The notes under the pieces: generated by a model
What the model was told of the DNA's origin: nothing
What the model saw: the letters and a program-made list of their open reading frames with translations, nothing else
The model's database searches: none
In this document: positions 8,918 to 18,274 of the stretch, one piece after another
Layout: every line of letters begins with the position of its first letter
Position numbering within the stretch: the stretch's first letter is position 1
Translations under genes and position numbers: made by a program
From: Pelagicoccus sp. SDUM812003
GTDB taxonomy: Bacteria; Verrucomicrobiota; Verrucomicrobiia; Opitutales; Opitutaceae
Reading direction: 5' to 3'
Assembly (NCBI RefSeq): GCF_031127815.1
Contig: NZ_JARXHY010000019.1
Span: 26,508-90,507 of the forward strand
DNA length: 64,000 nucleotides

Positions 8918-11203
8918 ATGTCTATCATAGAAAAAAATCAGTCTAAATCCGAAGTGGCAAAGGGCTCCTCAGGCCAAAAAGCCTGGAGAGATTTCAAGTC
9001 GGGAGAGTGGCAGGACGCCATCGACGTCCGCGACTTCATCCAGACGAACTACAAGCCCTACACCGAGGACTATTCATTTCTATCGGGCCCGACAGCCCGC
9101 ACCGAAAAGCTCTGGGAGGAACTCAAGGTTCTTCTCAAGCAGGAGCGCGACGCGGGTGGCGTTCTCGATGCGGATGACAAGGTCGTGGGAACCGTAGCTT
9201 CCCATGGGGCTGGCTACATCAACAAGGATCTGGAGCAGGTCGTTGGCGTGCAGACGGACAAGCCGCTCAAGCGCGCCATGCTGCCCTACGGCGGCTACCG
9301 CATCGCCCAAAAAGCCTTGCAGGCCCACGGTCGCGACATGGATCCCGACACCCTCGAGATATTCCAAAAGCACCGCAAGACGCACAATGATGGCGTCTTC
9401 GCGTGCTACACCGATGAGATCCGCAAGGCTCGCAGCGCCGGCATCGTGACCGGTCTACCCGACGGTTATGGCCGCGGACGCATCATCGGCGACTATCGTC
9501 GCGTGGCCCTCTACGGCGTGGATCGTCTCATCAAGGACAAGATGGATACCTTCAAGTCCTCCGACAGCGAAGACTTCAGCGAAGACTGGGTGCGCGAACG
9601 TGAAGAGATCCAAGACCAGATCAAGGCCCTCAAGGATCTCAAGACCATGGCGGCCGCCTACGGATTCGACATCTCGAACCCCGCCAAGAACGCTCGCGAA
9701 GCCGTCCAGTGGACCTACTTCGCCTATCTCGGCGCGGTGAAGGACCAAAACGGAGCCGCCATGTCCTTTGGCCGCACCGCCTCCTTCTTCGACATCTACT
9801 TCGAGCGCGACTTCGCTGAAGGCACCCTCACCGAAGAGGAAGCTCAGGAGATCATCGACCACTTGGTCATGAAGATGCGCATCGTGCGCTTCATCCGCAC
9901 CACCGACTACGACGCCCTCTTCTCCGGCGACCCGACCTGGGTGACCGAAAGCATCGGCGGCATGGGCGAGGACGGACGCACCTTGGTCACCAAGAGCAGC
10001 TTCCGCGTTCTGCAGACCCTTTACAACCTCGGCCCGGCCCCCGAGCCAAACCTCACCGTGCTCTGGTCTGAAAGCCTTCCTCAAGGCTTCAAGGACTACT
10101 GCTCCAAGGTCTCTATCGAAACCAGCTCCATCCAGTACGAAAACGACGACCTGATGCGTCCGTACTGGGGCGACGACTACGGCATCGCCTGCTGCGTTTC
10201 CGCCATGCGTATCGGCAAGCAGATGCAGTTCTTCGGCGCTCGGGCAAACCTGGCCAAAGCCATACTCTACTCCATCAACGGCGGCGTTGACGAAAAGAGC
10301 GGCAAGCAGGTCGCGCCTCCGAGCGAGCCGTTCAAGGGCGACTACCTCGAATACGACGATCTGGTCGAGCGCTTCGACAAGATGATGGACTGGCTGGCCA
10401 AGACCTACGTCAAGGCCCTCAACATCATCCACTATATGCACGACAAGTACTCTCCGGAAAACATCATGATGGCGCTGCACGACCGCGTCGTCTTCCGGAC
10501 CATGGCTTGCGGCATCGCCGGTCTCTCCGTCGCGGCCGACTCCTTCTCCGCGGTCAAGAACGCCAAGGTCAAGGTCATCCGCAACGAGCAGGGCATCGCT
10601 GTCGACTACGAAGTCATCGGCGACTACCCGAAGTATGGCAACAATGACGACAGCGTCGACGCCATCGCCAACAAGCTGGTGGAAACCTTCATGGACAAGG
10701 TCCGGGCTCAGCCGACCTACCGCAACTCGGTTCCCACCCAGTCCGTTCTGACGATCACGTCCAATGTGGTCTACGGACAGAAGACCGGCAGCACTCCTGA
10801 CGGTCGCAAGGCGGGCGAGCCCTTCGCTCCTGGAGCCAACCCGATGCACGGCCGCGACACCAAAGGCGCCGTCGCCTCCATGGCTTCCGTAGCCAAGCTC
10901 CCGTACGAGCACTCGCAGGACGGGATTTCCTACACCTTCTCCATCGTGCCGAAGGCCCTCGGCAAAACCTCGAGCGAACGCATCAGCAACCTAAGCAACC
11001 TGCTTGACGGCTACTTCGCCGAAAAGGGACATCACATCAATGTGAACGTCTTCGAGAAGGAAACGCTGATGGACGCCATGGAGCATCCGGAAAAGTATCC
11101 GCAGCTCACGGTACGCGTATCTGGCTACGCGGTGAACTTCATCAAGCTGACGCGTGAGCAGCAGCTGGATGTCATCACCCGCACCTTCCACGAACGCTTC
11201 TAA
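8918..11203 (+). CDS. pflB: Formate acetyltransferase (pyruvate formate-lyase)
   Basis: A 761-residue glycyl-radical enzyme that splits pyruvate with CoA into acetyl-CoA and formate without oxygen. The two active-site cysteines are adjacent (Cys425-Cys426 in [21 protein letters not shown]), as in true PFL rather than in the diol-dehydratase relatives. The radical glycine is Gly736 in the C-terminal RVSGYAVNF. Length equals that of the E. coli enzyme within a residue. ATG 8918 has GGAGA six bases upstream; an ATG at 8900 would add six residues. The activase gene pflA and a transporter follow on the same strand. Anaerobic regulation is expected from the biology but no operator is visible. Confidence 0.97.
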   Translation: MSIIEKNQSKSEVAKGSSGQKAWRDFKSGEWQDAIDVRDFIQTNYKPYTEDYSFLSGPTARTEKLWEELKVLLKQERDAGGVLDADDKVVGTVASHGAGYINKDLEQVVGVQTDKPLKRAMLPYGGYRIAQKALQAHGRDMDPDTLEIFQKHRKTHNDGVFACYTDEIRKARSAGIVTGLPDGYGRGRIIGDYRRVALYGVDRLIKDKMDTFKSSDSEDFSEDWVREREEIQDQIKALKDLKTMAAAYGFDISNPAKNAREAVQWTYFAYLGAVKDQNGAAMSFGRTASFFDIYFERDFAEGTLTEEEAQEIIDHLVMKMRIVRFIRTTDYDALFSGDPTWVTESIGGMGEDGRTLVTKSSFRVLQTLYNLGPAPEPNLTVLWSESLPQGFKDYCSKVSIETSSIQYENDDLMRPYWGDDYGIACCVSAMRIGKQMQFFGARANLAKAILYSINGGVDEKSGKQVAPPSEPFKGDYLEYDDLVERFDKMMDWLAKTYVKALNIIHYMHDKYSPENIMMALHDRVVFRTMACGIAGLSVAADSFSAVKNAKVKVIRNEQGIAVDYEVIGDYPKYGNNDDSVDAIANKLVETFMDKVRAQPTYRNSVPTQSVLTITSNVVYGQKTGSTPDGRKAGEPFAPGANPMHGRDTKGAVASMASVAKLPYEHSQDGISYTFSIVPKALGKTSSERISNLSNLLDGYFAEKGHHINVNVFEKETLMDAMEHPEKYPQLTVRVSGYAVNFIKLTREQQLDVITRTFHERF

Positions 11204-11224
11204 TCTCCCCGCACTCATACCTGT

Positions 11225-11249
11225 CCTGCCGGCTCCCAGAGCCGGCGGG
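11225..11249 (+). other. Strong hairpin between pflB and pflA
   Basis: An 11-bp stem (CCTGCCGGCTC / GAGCCGGCGGG, one G-U pair) with a 3-base loop lies 22 bases after the pflB stop. No T-run follows, so it is not a normal terminator. It could stabilise the 3' end of pflB mRNA or partly block readthrough, making much more lyase than activase. That role is inferred. Confidence 0.6.
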
Positions 11250-11363
11250 TCAGACGTGGAGCGGAAACTCACGCCATAAGACAGCGCCACACACCAAGTC
11301 ATGTCTTCAACAGTCTATTCCCCCTGCCAGAGCTGCCAGGCGCCGCCCAACGACGGAGCATTC

Positions 11364-12089
11364 ATGGAAGCCCTCGGCAACATCCACTCCATCGAAACCT
11401 GCGGCACCGTGGACGGCCCCGGGCTGCGCTACATCCTATTCCTTTCCGGATGTCCCCTGCGCTGCCAGTACTGCCACAACCCGGACGCCCAAGGCCGACC
11501 GCGCGGCGAGCTCAAGAGCGCCAGCGACGTGCTGGCCGATGTGGTTCGCTACAAGAACTTTCTGCGAAAGGGCGGCCTCACCATCAGCGGCGGCGAGCCC
11601 TTGATGCAGCCCGACTTCCTGCATGCCGTCTTCAAGGGAGCGAAGGAGGCTGGCATCCACACCGCCCTCGACACGTCAGGATTTCTTGGATACAAGGCCT
11701 CCGACGAGCTACTGGAAAACGTCGACCTGGTCCTGCTCGACATAAAGAGCTGGAATCCCAGCACCTATCGCGAAGTGACCGGCGTCGATCTCAGCCCGAC
11801 CCTGGAATTCGCCGATCGGCTCTCCGACATGGGCAAGCCGGTGTGGATTCGTTTCGTGCTCGTGCCCGGCCTCACCGACGCTGAAAGCAACATCGATGGA
11901 CTCGCCCAATACGTTTCCACCCTGGAGAACGTCGAGCGCGTGGAAATTCTCCCCTTCCACAAAATGGGCGAGGACAAATACAAGCGCCTCGGCCTTCCCT
12001 ATCAGCTTGAAAACACGCCCACTCCCTCCGCTGAGGAGGTCGAACGCGCCCGCTGCATCTTCGCCCGCTACGGAGTCAAAGCCATTTAA
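11364..12089 (+). CDS. pflA: Pyruvate formate-lyase activating enzyme (radical SAM)
   Basis: A radical-SAM enzyme that uses S-adenosylmethionine and a [4Fe-4S] cluster to place the glycyl radical on PFL. The cluster motif is [12 protein letters not shown] (Cys-x3-Cys-x2-Cys), preceded by [20 protein letters not shown], the typical PflA opening. [16 protein letters not shown] is the SAM-binding GGEP motif. Chosen start ATG 11364 has GGAG five bases upstream and gives 241 residues, close to E. coli PflA. A longer frame from ATG 11301 adds 21 residues, including an unusual CQSCQ, without a ribosome site. It follows pflB by about 160 bases. Confidence 0.94.
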   Translation: MEALGNIHSIETCGTVDGPGLRYILFLSGCPLRCQYCHNPDAQGRPRGELKSASDVLADVVRYKNFLRKGGLTISGGEPLMQPDFLHAVFKGAKEAGIHTALDTSGFLGYKASDELLENVDLVLLDIKSWNPSTYREVTGVDLSPTLEFADRLSDMGKPVWIRFVLVPGLTDAESNIDGLAQYVSTLENVERVEILPFHKMGEDKYKRLGLPYQLENTPTPSAEEVERARCIFARYGVKAI

Positions 12090-12127
12090 AAACCCTCCCG
12101 GAGCCGATCGCTCCTACCCAAACAGCC

Positions 12128-13642
12128 ATGAAGAAAGAAAAAAACCGCTGGCTCATCGCCGCCTCCGCTGTAGGCGTGCATGTCTCAATCGGCTCCGTCT
12201 ACGCGTATAGCGCCTGGAAGATGCCCCTGGAAAACACCTTTGGTTGGACATCCACCAACACCTCGGTCGCCTTCAGCATCGCCATCTTCTTCCTTGGTCT
12301 ATCGGCCGCGTTCCTCGGGCGATTCATCGAGCGCAAAGGTCCGTCCAAGGGCGGACTGCTTTCGGCGGTCTTCTTCAGCTTGGGTCTGCTGGGATCCTCG
12401 CTCGCATGCTATCTGGAAAGCCTTTGGCTGTTCTACCTCTGCTTCGGCGTGATAAGCGGCATCGGTCTCGGACTGGGCTACATCTCCCCGGTCTCCACTT
12501 TGGTGAAATGGTTTCCCGATCGTCGTGGCCTAGCCACTGGACTGGCTATCATGGGCTTCGGTTTCGGAGGTTTGATCTGCGCTCAGCTGATCGACATCTT
12601 CGTCCCCACCCAGGACGAAATCGTTCTTAGCGACGAAATCAGAACCTACGACTACCTGCAGACCTTGGAAAGCGATGCCGCCGCAGCCGCAGCAATGGTC
12701 GCTGGCGCTCCGAGCGTCGCCGATTTCAAGGAAAAGAGCCACCAAGCGGCCGAGCTTTTCCGAGCGGAAAAAACCGACTCTGCCGAGTACAAGGCTCTCA
12801 AGGCGGAGACAGAGGGCTATCGCTCCACCCTGATCTACAACAAGAGTTCCATAACCAAGGCCTTCCTCTTCCTCGGCATCATCTACCTCTGCGTGATGGT
12901 TCCCAGCGCCCTCTACATCGCCCCTCCTCCAGATGGCTACGCGGAGAAGTTCGCCGCCGGCGATCCCGCCAAGGCCAAGAAGATCAAGTCAAACGGCGAG
13001 ATGACCGCCATGGAGGCGATTCGCACCCCTGGCTTCTACGGACTTTGGATCATGCTCTTCATCAACGTGGCCTGCGGTATCGCAGTGATCGCCACCGCGA
13101 AGAAGATGGGCTACGAGATGGTGCGTCTGCCCGTGGAAATGGCCAGCTTGCTGGTCATGGGCATCTCCCTCTTCAACGGCCTCGGTCGCATCATATGGGC
13201 TTCCTTCTCCGACGTCATCGGCCGCTCGAACACCTACGTGGCCTTCTTCGTCATCCAAATCATCGCCTTCCCCTTGCTCGCGAATCTGACCGGTTCCCCT
13301 ATCGCGTTCATGGCCGTCACCTTTCTGGTCCTGACCTGCTACGGCGGCGGATTCGCCAGCATCCCGGCCTACATCTCCGACCTTTTCGGACTCAAGGAAA
13401 TGCCCACCATCCACGGCTTCATCCTGACCGCCTGGTCGCTGGCCGGAGTGGTTGGCCCCACCTTGAACTCGTACGTCTACGAAAAGACCCATAGCTACCA
13501 GCAAAGCCTCTACGTCTTCGGCGGGGCCTTCGTAGTAGCCCTGGTCGTCTCGCTGCTGATGAAGCTGGAAATCAAACGTCTGGATCGCCACTACAGCAAT
13601 CAGGACGTCGAACTCGCCCGCCCTCATTTGCACGGCGAATAA
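12128..13642 (+). CDS. OFA family MFS transporter (oxalate/formate antiporter-like)
   Basis: A 504-residue major facilitator with 12 predicted membrane spans. The opening ([23 protein letters not shown]) and the block [42 protein letters not shown] are characteristic of the oxalate/formate antiporter (OFA) family. A polar insertion of about 110 residues (roughly 165-230) sits in a periplasmic or central loop, longer than in many MFS proteins. It is 38 bases downstream of pflA, so export of formate, in place of the usual FocA channel, is a reasonable inference. An alternative is uptake of another small carboxylate. A strong terminator ends the unit. Confidence 0.88.
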   Translation: MKKEKNRWLIAASAVGVHVSIGSVYAYSAWKMPLENTFGWTSTNTSVAFSIAIFFLGLSAAFLGRFIERKGPSKGGLLSAVFFSLGLLGSSLACYLESLWLFYLCFGVISGIGLGLGYISPVSTLVKWFPDRRGLATGLAIMGFGFGGLICAQLIDIFVPTQDEIVLSDEIRTYDYLQTLESDAAAAAAMVAGAPSVADFKEKSHQAAELFRAEKTDSAEYKALKAETEGYRSTLIYNKSSITKAFLFLGIIYLCVMVPSALYIAPPPDGYAEKFAAGDPAKAKKIKSNGEMTAMEAIRTPGFYGLWIMLFINVACGIAVIATAKKMGYEMVRLPVEMASLLVMGISLFNGLGRIIWASFSDVIGRSNTYVAFFVIQIIAFPLLANLTGSPIAFMAVTFLVLTCYGGGFASIPAYISDLFGLKEMPTIHGFILTAWSLAGVVGPTLNSYVYEKTHSYQQSLYVFGGAFVVALVVSLLMKLEIKRLDRHYSNQDVELARPHLHGE

Positions 13643-13703
13643 CCGCCCTCCCGGGCCCTCCTCACAAAGTTCCCCCCTAACGCCGGCGTCACCGCCAGCC
13701 CTC

Positions 13704-13734
13704 AAAAGGGTCACTTTTCGAAGTGACCCTTTTT
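13704..13734. terminator. Bidirectional terminator between the pfl cassette and ruvC
   Basis: A perfect 13-bp stem (AAAAGGGTCACTT / AAGTGACCCTTTT) closes on a TTCG tetraloop. T-runs follow on both strands. It lies between convergent transcripts, so it can stop both. Confidence 0.92.
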
Positions 13735-13832
13735 GCTGCCGGCTTTGAGCGAGAAACGCATGGAAAAAACACGCTCCTTTCGCCAGATCGTCTCGAACCG
13801 CTTTCGGACGGTATTCGCCGCACCGGTACAGC

Positions 13833-14408
13833 TCAATGAGCTCCAGTGAACGCGTGGGTGAAGGCCACCGCCGCCGCGTCGGATTCATCGAGCGCCAGCG
13901 TCGCCCCATGGCCCAGCAAGCTTCGAATGGTTTTTGCGACCTGCTCCTTGCTCGCTCGCCCGTGCCCTACCACCGCCTGCTTCACTCTCAGCGGAGGGTA
14001 TTCGAATACCTCCTTGCCGCGCATGGCGGCGGCCGCGATAGCGGCGCCTCGCGCCGCCCCTAGGATCTGGGCCGTTTGAAAGTTCTGCACGAAAATCGTC
14101 TGTTCGAGGGCGACTATATCGATCTCTCTCGTATCCAATATCTGGAGCACCTCTTGACATATCTGACCGAGACAGCTCGCCATGGACAGGCTTGGCTTGA
14201 GCTTCAGGGTCTTGCTATGCAGCAATACGGCCCGCCCGCTATTGCCAAACTCGACCACCGCGAGCCCCGTGCCGCGCAAGCTCGGATCGATGCCGAGAAT
14301 GGCGCCCTCGAATCGACGTTTCGCCAACGGGACCGAAATCGGAGCGCCGCTTGTGGATCGGCCTTCGACCTTGTCTTTCCAAAGCTGTCTGACGCCTTTG
14401 CGTGCCAT
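13833..14408 (-). CDS. ruvC: Crossover junction endodeoxyribonuclease RuvC
   Basis: A 191-residue RNase-H-fold nuclease that resolves Holliday junctions with RuvAB. Catalytic acidic residues are visible: the first Asp in ILGIDPSLRGTGLAVV, the Glu in IDIVALEQTIFVQN, and the Asp pair in LALDESDAAAVAFTHA. GHGRASKEQVAKTI matches the segment before the last acidic pair. The N-terminus carries about 33 extra basic residues (MARKGVRQLWKDK...) before the nuclease core, so the true start might be internal. It stops opposite the terminator. The TSUP gene ends three bases upstream, so they probably share a transcript. ruvA and ruvB are not in the window. Confidence 0.9.
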   Translation of the reverse strand: MARKGVRQLWKDKVEGRSTSGAPISVPLAKRRFEGAILGIDPSLRGTGLAVVEFGNSGRAVLLHSKTLKLKPSLSMASCLGQICQEVLQILDTREIDIVALEQTIFVQNFQTAQILGAARGAAIAAAAMRGKEVFEYPPLRVKQAVVGHGRASKEQVAKTIRSLLGHGATLALDESDAAAVAFTHAFTGAH

Positions 14409-14411
14409 CGA

Positions 14412-15161
14412 CTAGAACGAGAGGTAGAGCATGTAAGCCACGGCCACTACCGTTAACCAAAACGCGATGCGCTCAAACCAATTCTGGCTAATCTTTCGAG
14501 CGAAGAAATAGCCGAGCAGGCTTCCCGCCGCCACGAATGGGGCCAGCTTGAGGTTGGCTTCCAAACTGCCCCAGTTGACCAGCCCCTGCTGGTGGAGAAA
14601 CGGCACCTTGAAGAGATTGAGAAAGGTGAAGAAATAGACGCTGGTGCCCATGAACGCCATCTTTGGCAGACGCATGGCGAGAAGGAAAAGGATCATGATG
14701 GGACCGGCTGCATTTGCCAGCGTAGAGACGAACGCGGCGATGACTCCAATCGACGCCGCAGCCCCATAGCTATGCGGCAAGGCCTCGCTGATCAGCTTCG
14801 GCCATCGCTGTCTGGCGGCATGAAGGGCCAGCATGGCCGCCAATACCAGGCTGATGACCAATCGAGCTTGCGAACCATCCATTTTCCCAAGAGTGAACCA
14901 CCCTGCGATCACCCCGATCACTGCCCAGGGCACCAGCCTCAGCACATGCTTCCATTCGGCATGGCGACGATAGATTAGCAACGAGCAGAAGTCTCCCATG
15001 ATCAACAGCGGCAGACCAAATCCCACTGCGTCTTTCGCATCCAACAGTATTTGAAAAATGGCTACATTGAGGATTCCCAGGCCCGGCACCCCGCTTTTGC
15101 TCAAACCGATGATCAAAGCGGCCAAGGCGAACATGCTCCAGCGCCACAACTCGAAATCCAT
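14412..15161 (-). CDS. TSUP family (TauE/SafE) membrane permease
   Basis: A 249-residue polytopic inner-membrane protein of the sulfite/anion exporter TauE/SafE family. The opening LAALIIGLSKSGVPGLGILNVAIF has the conserved G-x-x-K-S/T-G-x-x-G loop of the first repeat. A second similar half follows (IGVIAAFVSTLANAAGPIMILFLL, with the A-N-A-A-G-P motif typical of the second repeat). The frame is open to 15311, but the first 50 residues are Arg-rich and non-hydrophobic, so ATG 15159-15161 is preferred. Its substrate is unknown; neighbours do not suggest one. Confidence 0.86.
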   Translation of the reverse strand: MDFELWRWSMFALAALIIGLSKSGVPGLGILNVAIFQILLDAKDAVGFGLPLLIMGDFCSLLIYRRHAEWKHVLRLVPWAVIGVIAGWFTLGKMDGSQARLVISLVLAAMLALHAARQRWPKLISEALPHSYGAAASIGVIAAFVSTLANAAGPIMILFLLAMRLPKMAFMGTSVYFFTFLNLFKVPFLHQQGLVNWGSLEANLKLAPFVAAGSLLGYFFARKISQNWFERIAFWLTVVAVAYMLYLSF

Positions 15162-15320
15162 GCCACACTGGAGGCCATTGGCAGACCCTTTGCAATCGCA
15201 AAGCCGTTTCGCAAACGAACGCGAAACCCGTGATTTCCGGAAATACTCCTTGTGCCTCGAGCGGGAGTTCGCGAATGATACTGGCCTCGCTTCGTTCCCA
15301 TCCTCAATCAATCTGTCACC

Positions 15321-16355
15321 ATGGAAAAACTACGCTGGGGCATCCTCGCAACTGGGTACATATCGGGCCGTTTCGCCCACGGGCTCAACCATTCCCATTC
15401 CGGGAAGCTGCTAGCGGTCTCCAGTCGCAGTCAAGCCTCAGCCGCGACCTTCGCTCGCGAATTCGATGCCGGACGGGCCTACGGCAGCCATCAGGAGCTG
15501 CTGGCCGATGAGGAGGTCGAGGCCGTCTACATCGGCTCGCCCCATCCCTTTCATGCCGAGATGGCCATCATGGCAGCGAAAGCGGGCAAGCATGTGCTTT
15601 GCGAAAAGCCGCTCAGCATGAATCTGCGCCAGGCGAAGAGCGTCGCGGAAGCCGCGCGAAAAGCCGAGGTGCAGTTGATGGAGGCGTTCATGTACCGCTG
15701 CCATCCCCAGACTGAAGCGCTTGTCCGTCTCATTTCCGAGGGGCGAATCGGAGAGGTTCAGTTCGTGCAAGCGAGCTTCGGTTTCAAAGCGAACTACGAT
15801 CCTCAAGGGCGCCTCTTCGACAAGAGGCTGGGAGGAGGCGCCATACTGGATGTAGGCTGCTACCCGCTATCCTTCGCGCATCTCATCGCCCAGATCGCAT
15901 CTGGAGAAACGAAACTCCGCGGCTCGCTGAGCGGACTGAAAGGCCAGCTCGATCCTCATACTGGAGTGGACACCTTCGCCCTCGCGACCATGCGATTCGA
16001 AAACGGACTCGCGGCCCAAATCGCTACCGGAACGCTGGGGGAACTGGAAAACACTGCGCGCGTCTTCGGATCCGAAGGCTGGGTCGAGATTCCCGTGCCA
16101 TGGATCATCGCCCGCTTGGGCGGCGAATGGGAGCTCCGTCTGCACCGCAACGGCCAAGAGGAGATCGAGCGAATCAGTGGATACGATTCCCGGCCAATCT
16201 ACGCCATAGAAGCGGACCATTTTGCGAGCCTGGTTCGCGCCGAAAAGCCAAGCGCTCCGGGAATGACTGTCGAAGATTCGCTTAGGCTGGCCCGCGACCT
16301 GGAGGAATGGCGCAGCGCCATCGGCGTCTCCTATCCCGCAGACGCGGAAGACTAG
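15321..16355 (+). CDS. Gfo/Idh/MocA family oxidoreductase
   Basis: A 344-residue NAD(P)-dependent oxidoreductase of the dihydrodiol/1,5-anhydrofructose reductase-like branch. The Rossmann start is WGILATGYISGRFAHGL. The YIGSPHPFHAEMAIMAAKAGKHVLCEKPLSMN block includes the E-K-P motif whose Lys is catalytic in the family. A GGGAILDVGCYPLSFA segment follows in the C-terminal domain, with the conserved D-x-G-x-Y. It acts in the cytoplasm on a sugar or cyclitol, but the specific substrate is unknown. The gene is monocistronic, divergent from the TSUP gene and convergent with the repeat protein. Confidence 0.9.
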   Translation: MEKLRWGILATGYISGRFAHGLNHSHSGKLLAVSSRSQASAATFAREFDAGRAYGSHQELLADEEVEAVYIGSPHPFHAEMAIMAAKAGKHVLCEKPLSMNLRQAKSVAEAARKAEVQLMEAFMYRCHPQTEALVRLISEGRIGEVQFVQASFGFKANYDPQGRLFDKRLGGGAILDVGCYPLSFAHLIAQIASGETKLRGSLSGLKGQLDPHTGVDTFALATMRFENGLAAQIATGTLGELENTARVFGSEGWVEIPVPWIIARLGGEWELRLHRNGQEEIERISGYDSRPIYAIEADHFASLVRAEKPSAPGMTVEDSLRLARDLEEWRSAIGVSYPADAED

Positions 16356-16381
16356 AAAAGACCGCCCCCCCCAGAAGTCGG

Positions 16382-17353
16382 TTATCTGTCGGAGCGAAAC
16401 TTCTCTAAAGAGGAAGCCTTCTTTTTTTCCTTGGGCTTTTCGACCACCGGAGCGCCATCGCGGCCACCCTTCATCCAACTTCCCGCGTAGTACACCACAT
16501 CGTGGTCCTCGTAGACCTCGAATTCGGTGAGACGGTAGCCGTCATTGCTGTAGAGCGCGTTCTTGTTGTAGAACTCGTCCGCCAGCAGATCGAAGGCGAA
16601 TTGCGTGGACTGGGTTTCCGCCATGCGAACCCATTCTCCAGCGAACACGAAGTCGCCTTCGTATTGGTAGCCCTCCACGTCGATCAAGCGAAATCCGGCC
16701 TCTCTCATGGAAGCGGCCACCTCGCCAAAGGTGTTCTTCGGTATAGCCCGATAGAAGCGAACCTCCAGCTGCTCGTCGTTCTTCATCCAAACCGCGGAAT
16801 GGCGATACTTGCCGTTGGATTCGTAGGCTTCGAAATCGACTAGTCGATAGCCTCGGTCCGCCATTTCGCCGTATCGATTGGAAAACTCCAGACTCTCCAT
16901 GCCGAAGTAGAACTCCGTATCGAGCCCCTCCTCCGTCTTGAGCCATACGCCCGAGAAATGAAGCGTAGCGCCGGTGCGGTCCGCCTCGAATTCCACCAGC
17001 GAGAAGCCTTCATCCTGATGCTTCTTGTGAGCGTCCAGAAATTCGGTGATCGGCTTGGACATCACGATGCGCCACTCGTCCTTGGGGCCAATCTTGGTCC
17101 ATATGGTGGAAACCGTGTTCGAGCGCCCCAGGCGGTAGCTTTCGATGTCCGCGATGCGAAAACCGTCTTTGGTCAGCTGGGTGAACGCCTTGGTGAACGA
17201 TTCGCGATCGAGGCCGGACTTGAAGCTCCAGTCCAGATCGGCTTCCGAGTAGTCGGATGCGAAGGCTGCAGGAATAGCGAGGACCCCGCAAGCGAGGCTG
17301 AGCGCCCGGAAAACGTGTTTAAGGAAAGGGTATGCGCAAAGGTGAGAGTTCAT
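16382..17353 (-). CDS. Secreted protein with five tandem about 50-residue repeats
   Basis: A 323-residue exported protein. A signal peptide is visible (basic start, then hydrophobic VFRALSLACGVLAIPAAFAS). The rest is five repeats of about 48-52 residues. Each has a helix followed by a pattern like D/E-x-G-[FY]-R-[LI]-x-[DE]-[FV]-E-x-Y and then a strand ending in [AG]-x-W-[MVL]-K. Examples are GYRLVDFEAYESNGKYRHSAVWMK and GFRLIDVEGYQYEGDFVFAGEW. This resembles the bacterial tandem repeat domain (BTRD1, PF17660-like). ATG 17353 has GGAGG eight bases upstream; a TTG further out is less likely. The C-terminus is Lys-rich. Function is unknown; the family link is moderate. Confidence 0.75.
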   Translation of the reverse strand: MNSHLCAYPFLKHVFRALSLACGVLAIPAAFASDYSEADLDWSFKSGLDRESFTKAFTQLTKDGFRIADIESYRLGRSNTVSTIWTKIGPKDEWRIVMSKPITEFLDAHKKHQDEGFSLVEFEADRTGATLHFSGVWLKTEEGLDTEFYFGMESLEFSNRYGEMADRGYRLVDFEAYESNGKYRHSAVWMKNDEQLEVRFYRAIPKNTFGEVAASMREAGFRLIDVEGYQYEGDFVFAGEWVRMAETQSTQFAFDLLADEFYNKNALYSNDGYRLTEFEVYEDHDVVYYAGSWMKGGRDGAPVVEKPKEKKKASSLEKFRSDR

Positions 17354-17480
17354 AATAGATTCCTCCAAGGAGACTCTAATAGGATCGGCGCCTAGCCGCC
17401 ACTCTCAAGAGCGGATGCCCTCTATTTTCGTTCTAGGCCATTTCCACAGTTCCCCCGAGGAAACCCGTGAACTGGCCCTC

Positions 17481-18251
17481 TCAACCTTGATTCTGATGCT
17501 TATGCCAAGCGACCACCTCGGCGTACGGGACCGAACCTCCGAAAAGGTCCAAGGCGCTGCCAATGGTCAGGTCCACGTTTCCCTTTCCTAGGATCCTCAC
17601 GCGTTCCAGATCTTCCATGGAGCGAGCTCCGCCAGCATAGGTCACCGGCACCGAACACTCTTCCCCAAGCATGGCCACCAGCGGCTCTTCGATGCCAGCC
17701 ATCCTGCCCTCCACGTCGACTCCATGCACGAGAAACTCGCAGCAATAGGTCGAAAGCTCGCCCAAGGTCTGGCGATCCAGCTTGGTGTCGGTAAAGCTCT
17801 GCCAACGGTCCGTCACCACCCAGTAGGCGCCATCTCGCAAACGGCAGCTCAAGTCCAGCACGAGACGGTCGCGCCCGATAGCCGCCAACAACCCCTGCAG
17901 GCGCTCGAAGTCGATCCGGCCCTGACGAAAGACGTAGGAGGTCACGATGACCTGCGACGCGCCGGCATCGAGGTAGAACGCGGCATTGTCCAGGGTGACG
18001 CCCCCCCCATACTGCAAACCGCCGGGATAGGCGCCCAAAGCCTCCAGGGCCGCTTCCTGATTTCCGGGGCCGAGAGCGATGACGTGCCCGCCCAGCAAGC
18101 CGTCCCTCTGGTAGCGCTTGGCGTAGTCGGCCGGGCGAAGGTCCGACTCGAAATTGGTGGACAATCCCGAGTCGTCCGTGTCGGAGAGCGTGCCTCCCAC
18201 GATTTGGACGACTTTGCCGTTCTTGAGGTCGATGCAGGGTCGAAAGCGCAT
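17481..18251 (-). CDS. hisA: Phosphoribosylformimino-AICAR ribotide isomerase, eukaryotic type
   Basis: A 256-residue TIM-barrel enzyme of histidine synthesis (ProFAR to PRFAR). It follows the fungal/plant HIS6 pattern, not the usual bacterial HisA: CIDLKNGKVVQIVGGTL at the start, TNFESDLRPADYAKRYQRDGLLGGHVIALGPGN, LQYGGGVTLDN, VIVTSYVFRQG, RLVLDLSCRLRDG, FLVHGVDVEGRMAGIEEPLV and VTYAGGARSMEDLERV. The first Asp (CIDL) and the Asp of the HGVDVEG strand are the expected acid/base pair. No other his gene is adjacent. It precedes the acyltransferase gene's reading direction (both minus) with 23 bases between, so they may be cotranscribed. Confidence 0.92.
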   Translation of the reverse strand: MRFRPCIDLKNGKVVQIVGGTLSDTDDSGLSTNFESDLRPADYAKRYQRDGLLGGHVIALGPGNQEAALEALGAYPGGLQYGGGVTLDNAAFYLDAGASQVIVTSYVFRQGRIDFERLQGLLAAIGRDRLVLDLSCRLRDGAYWVVTDRWQSFTDTKLDRQTLGELSTYCCEFLVHGVDVEGRMAGIEEPLVAMLGEECSVPVTYAGGARSMEDLERVRILGKGNVDLTIGSALDLFGGSVPYAEVVAWHKHQNQG

Positions 18252-18274
18252 GGGATGAACTGAAATGGCTTAAA

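Noticed and set aside
9455..10912. 485-codon frame antisense to pflB
   Set aside because: Composition is Val/Gly/Asp-rich with no motif; it is a by-product of high GC and codon bias in pflB.
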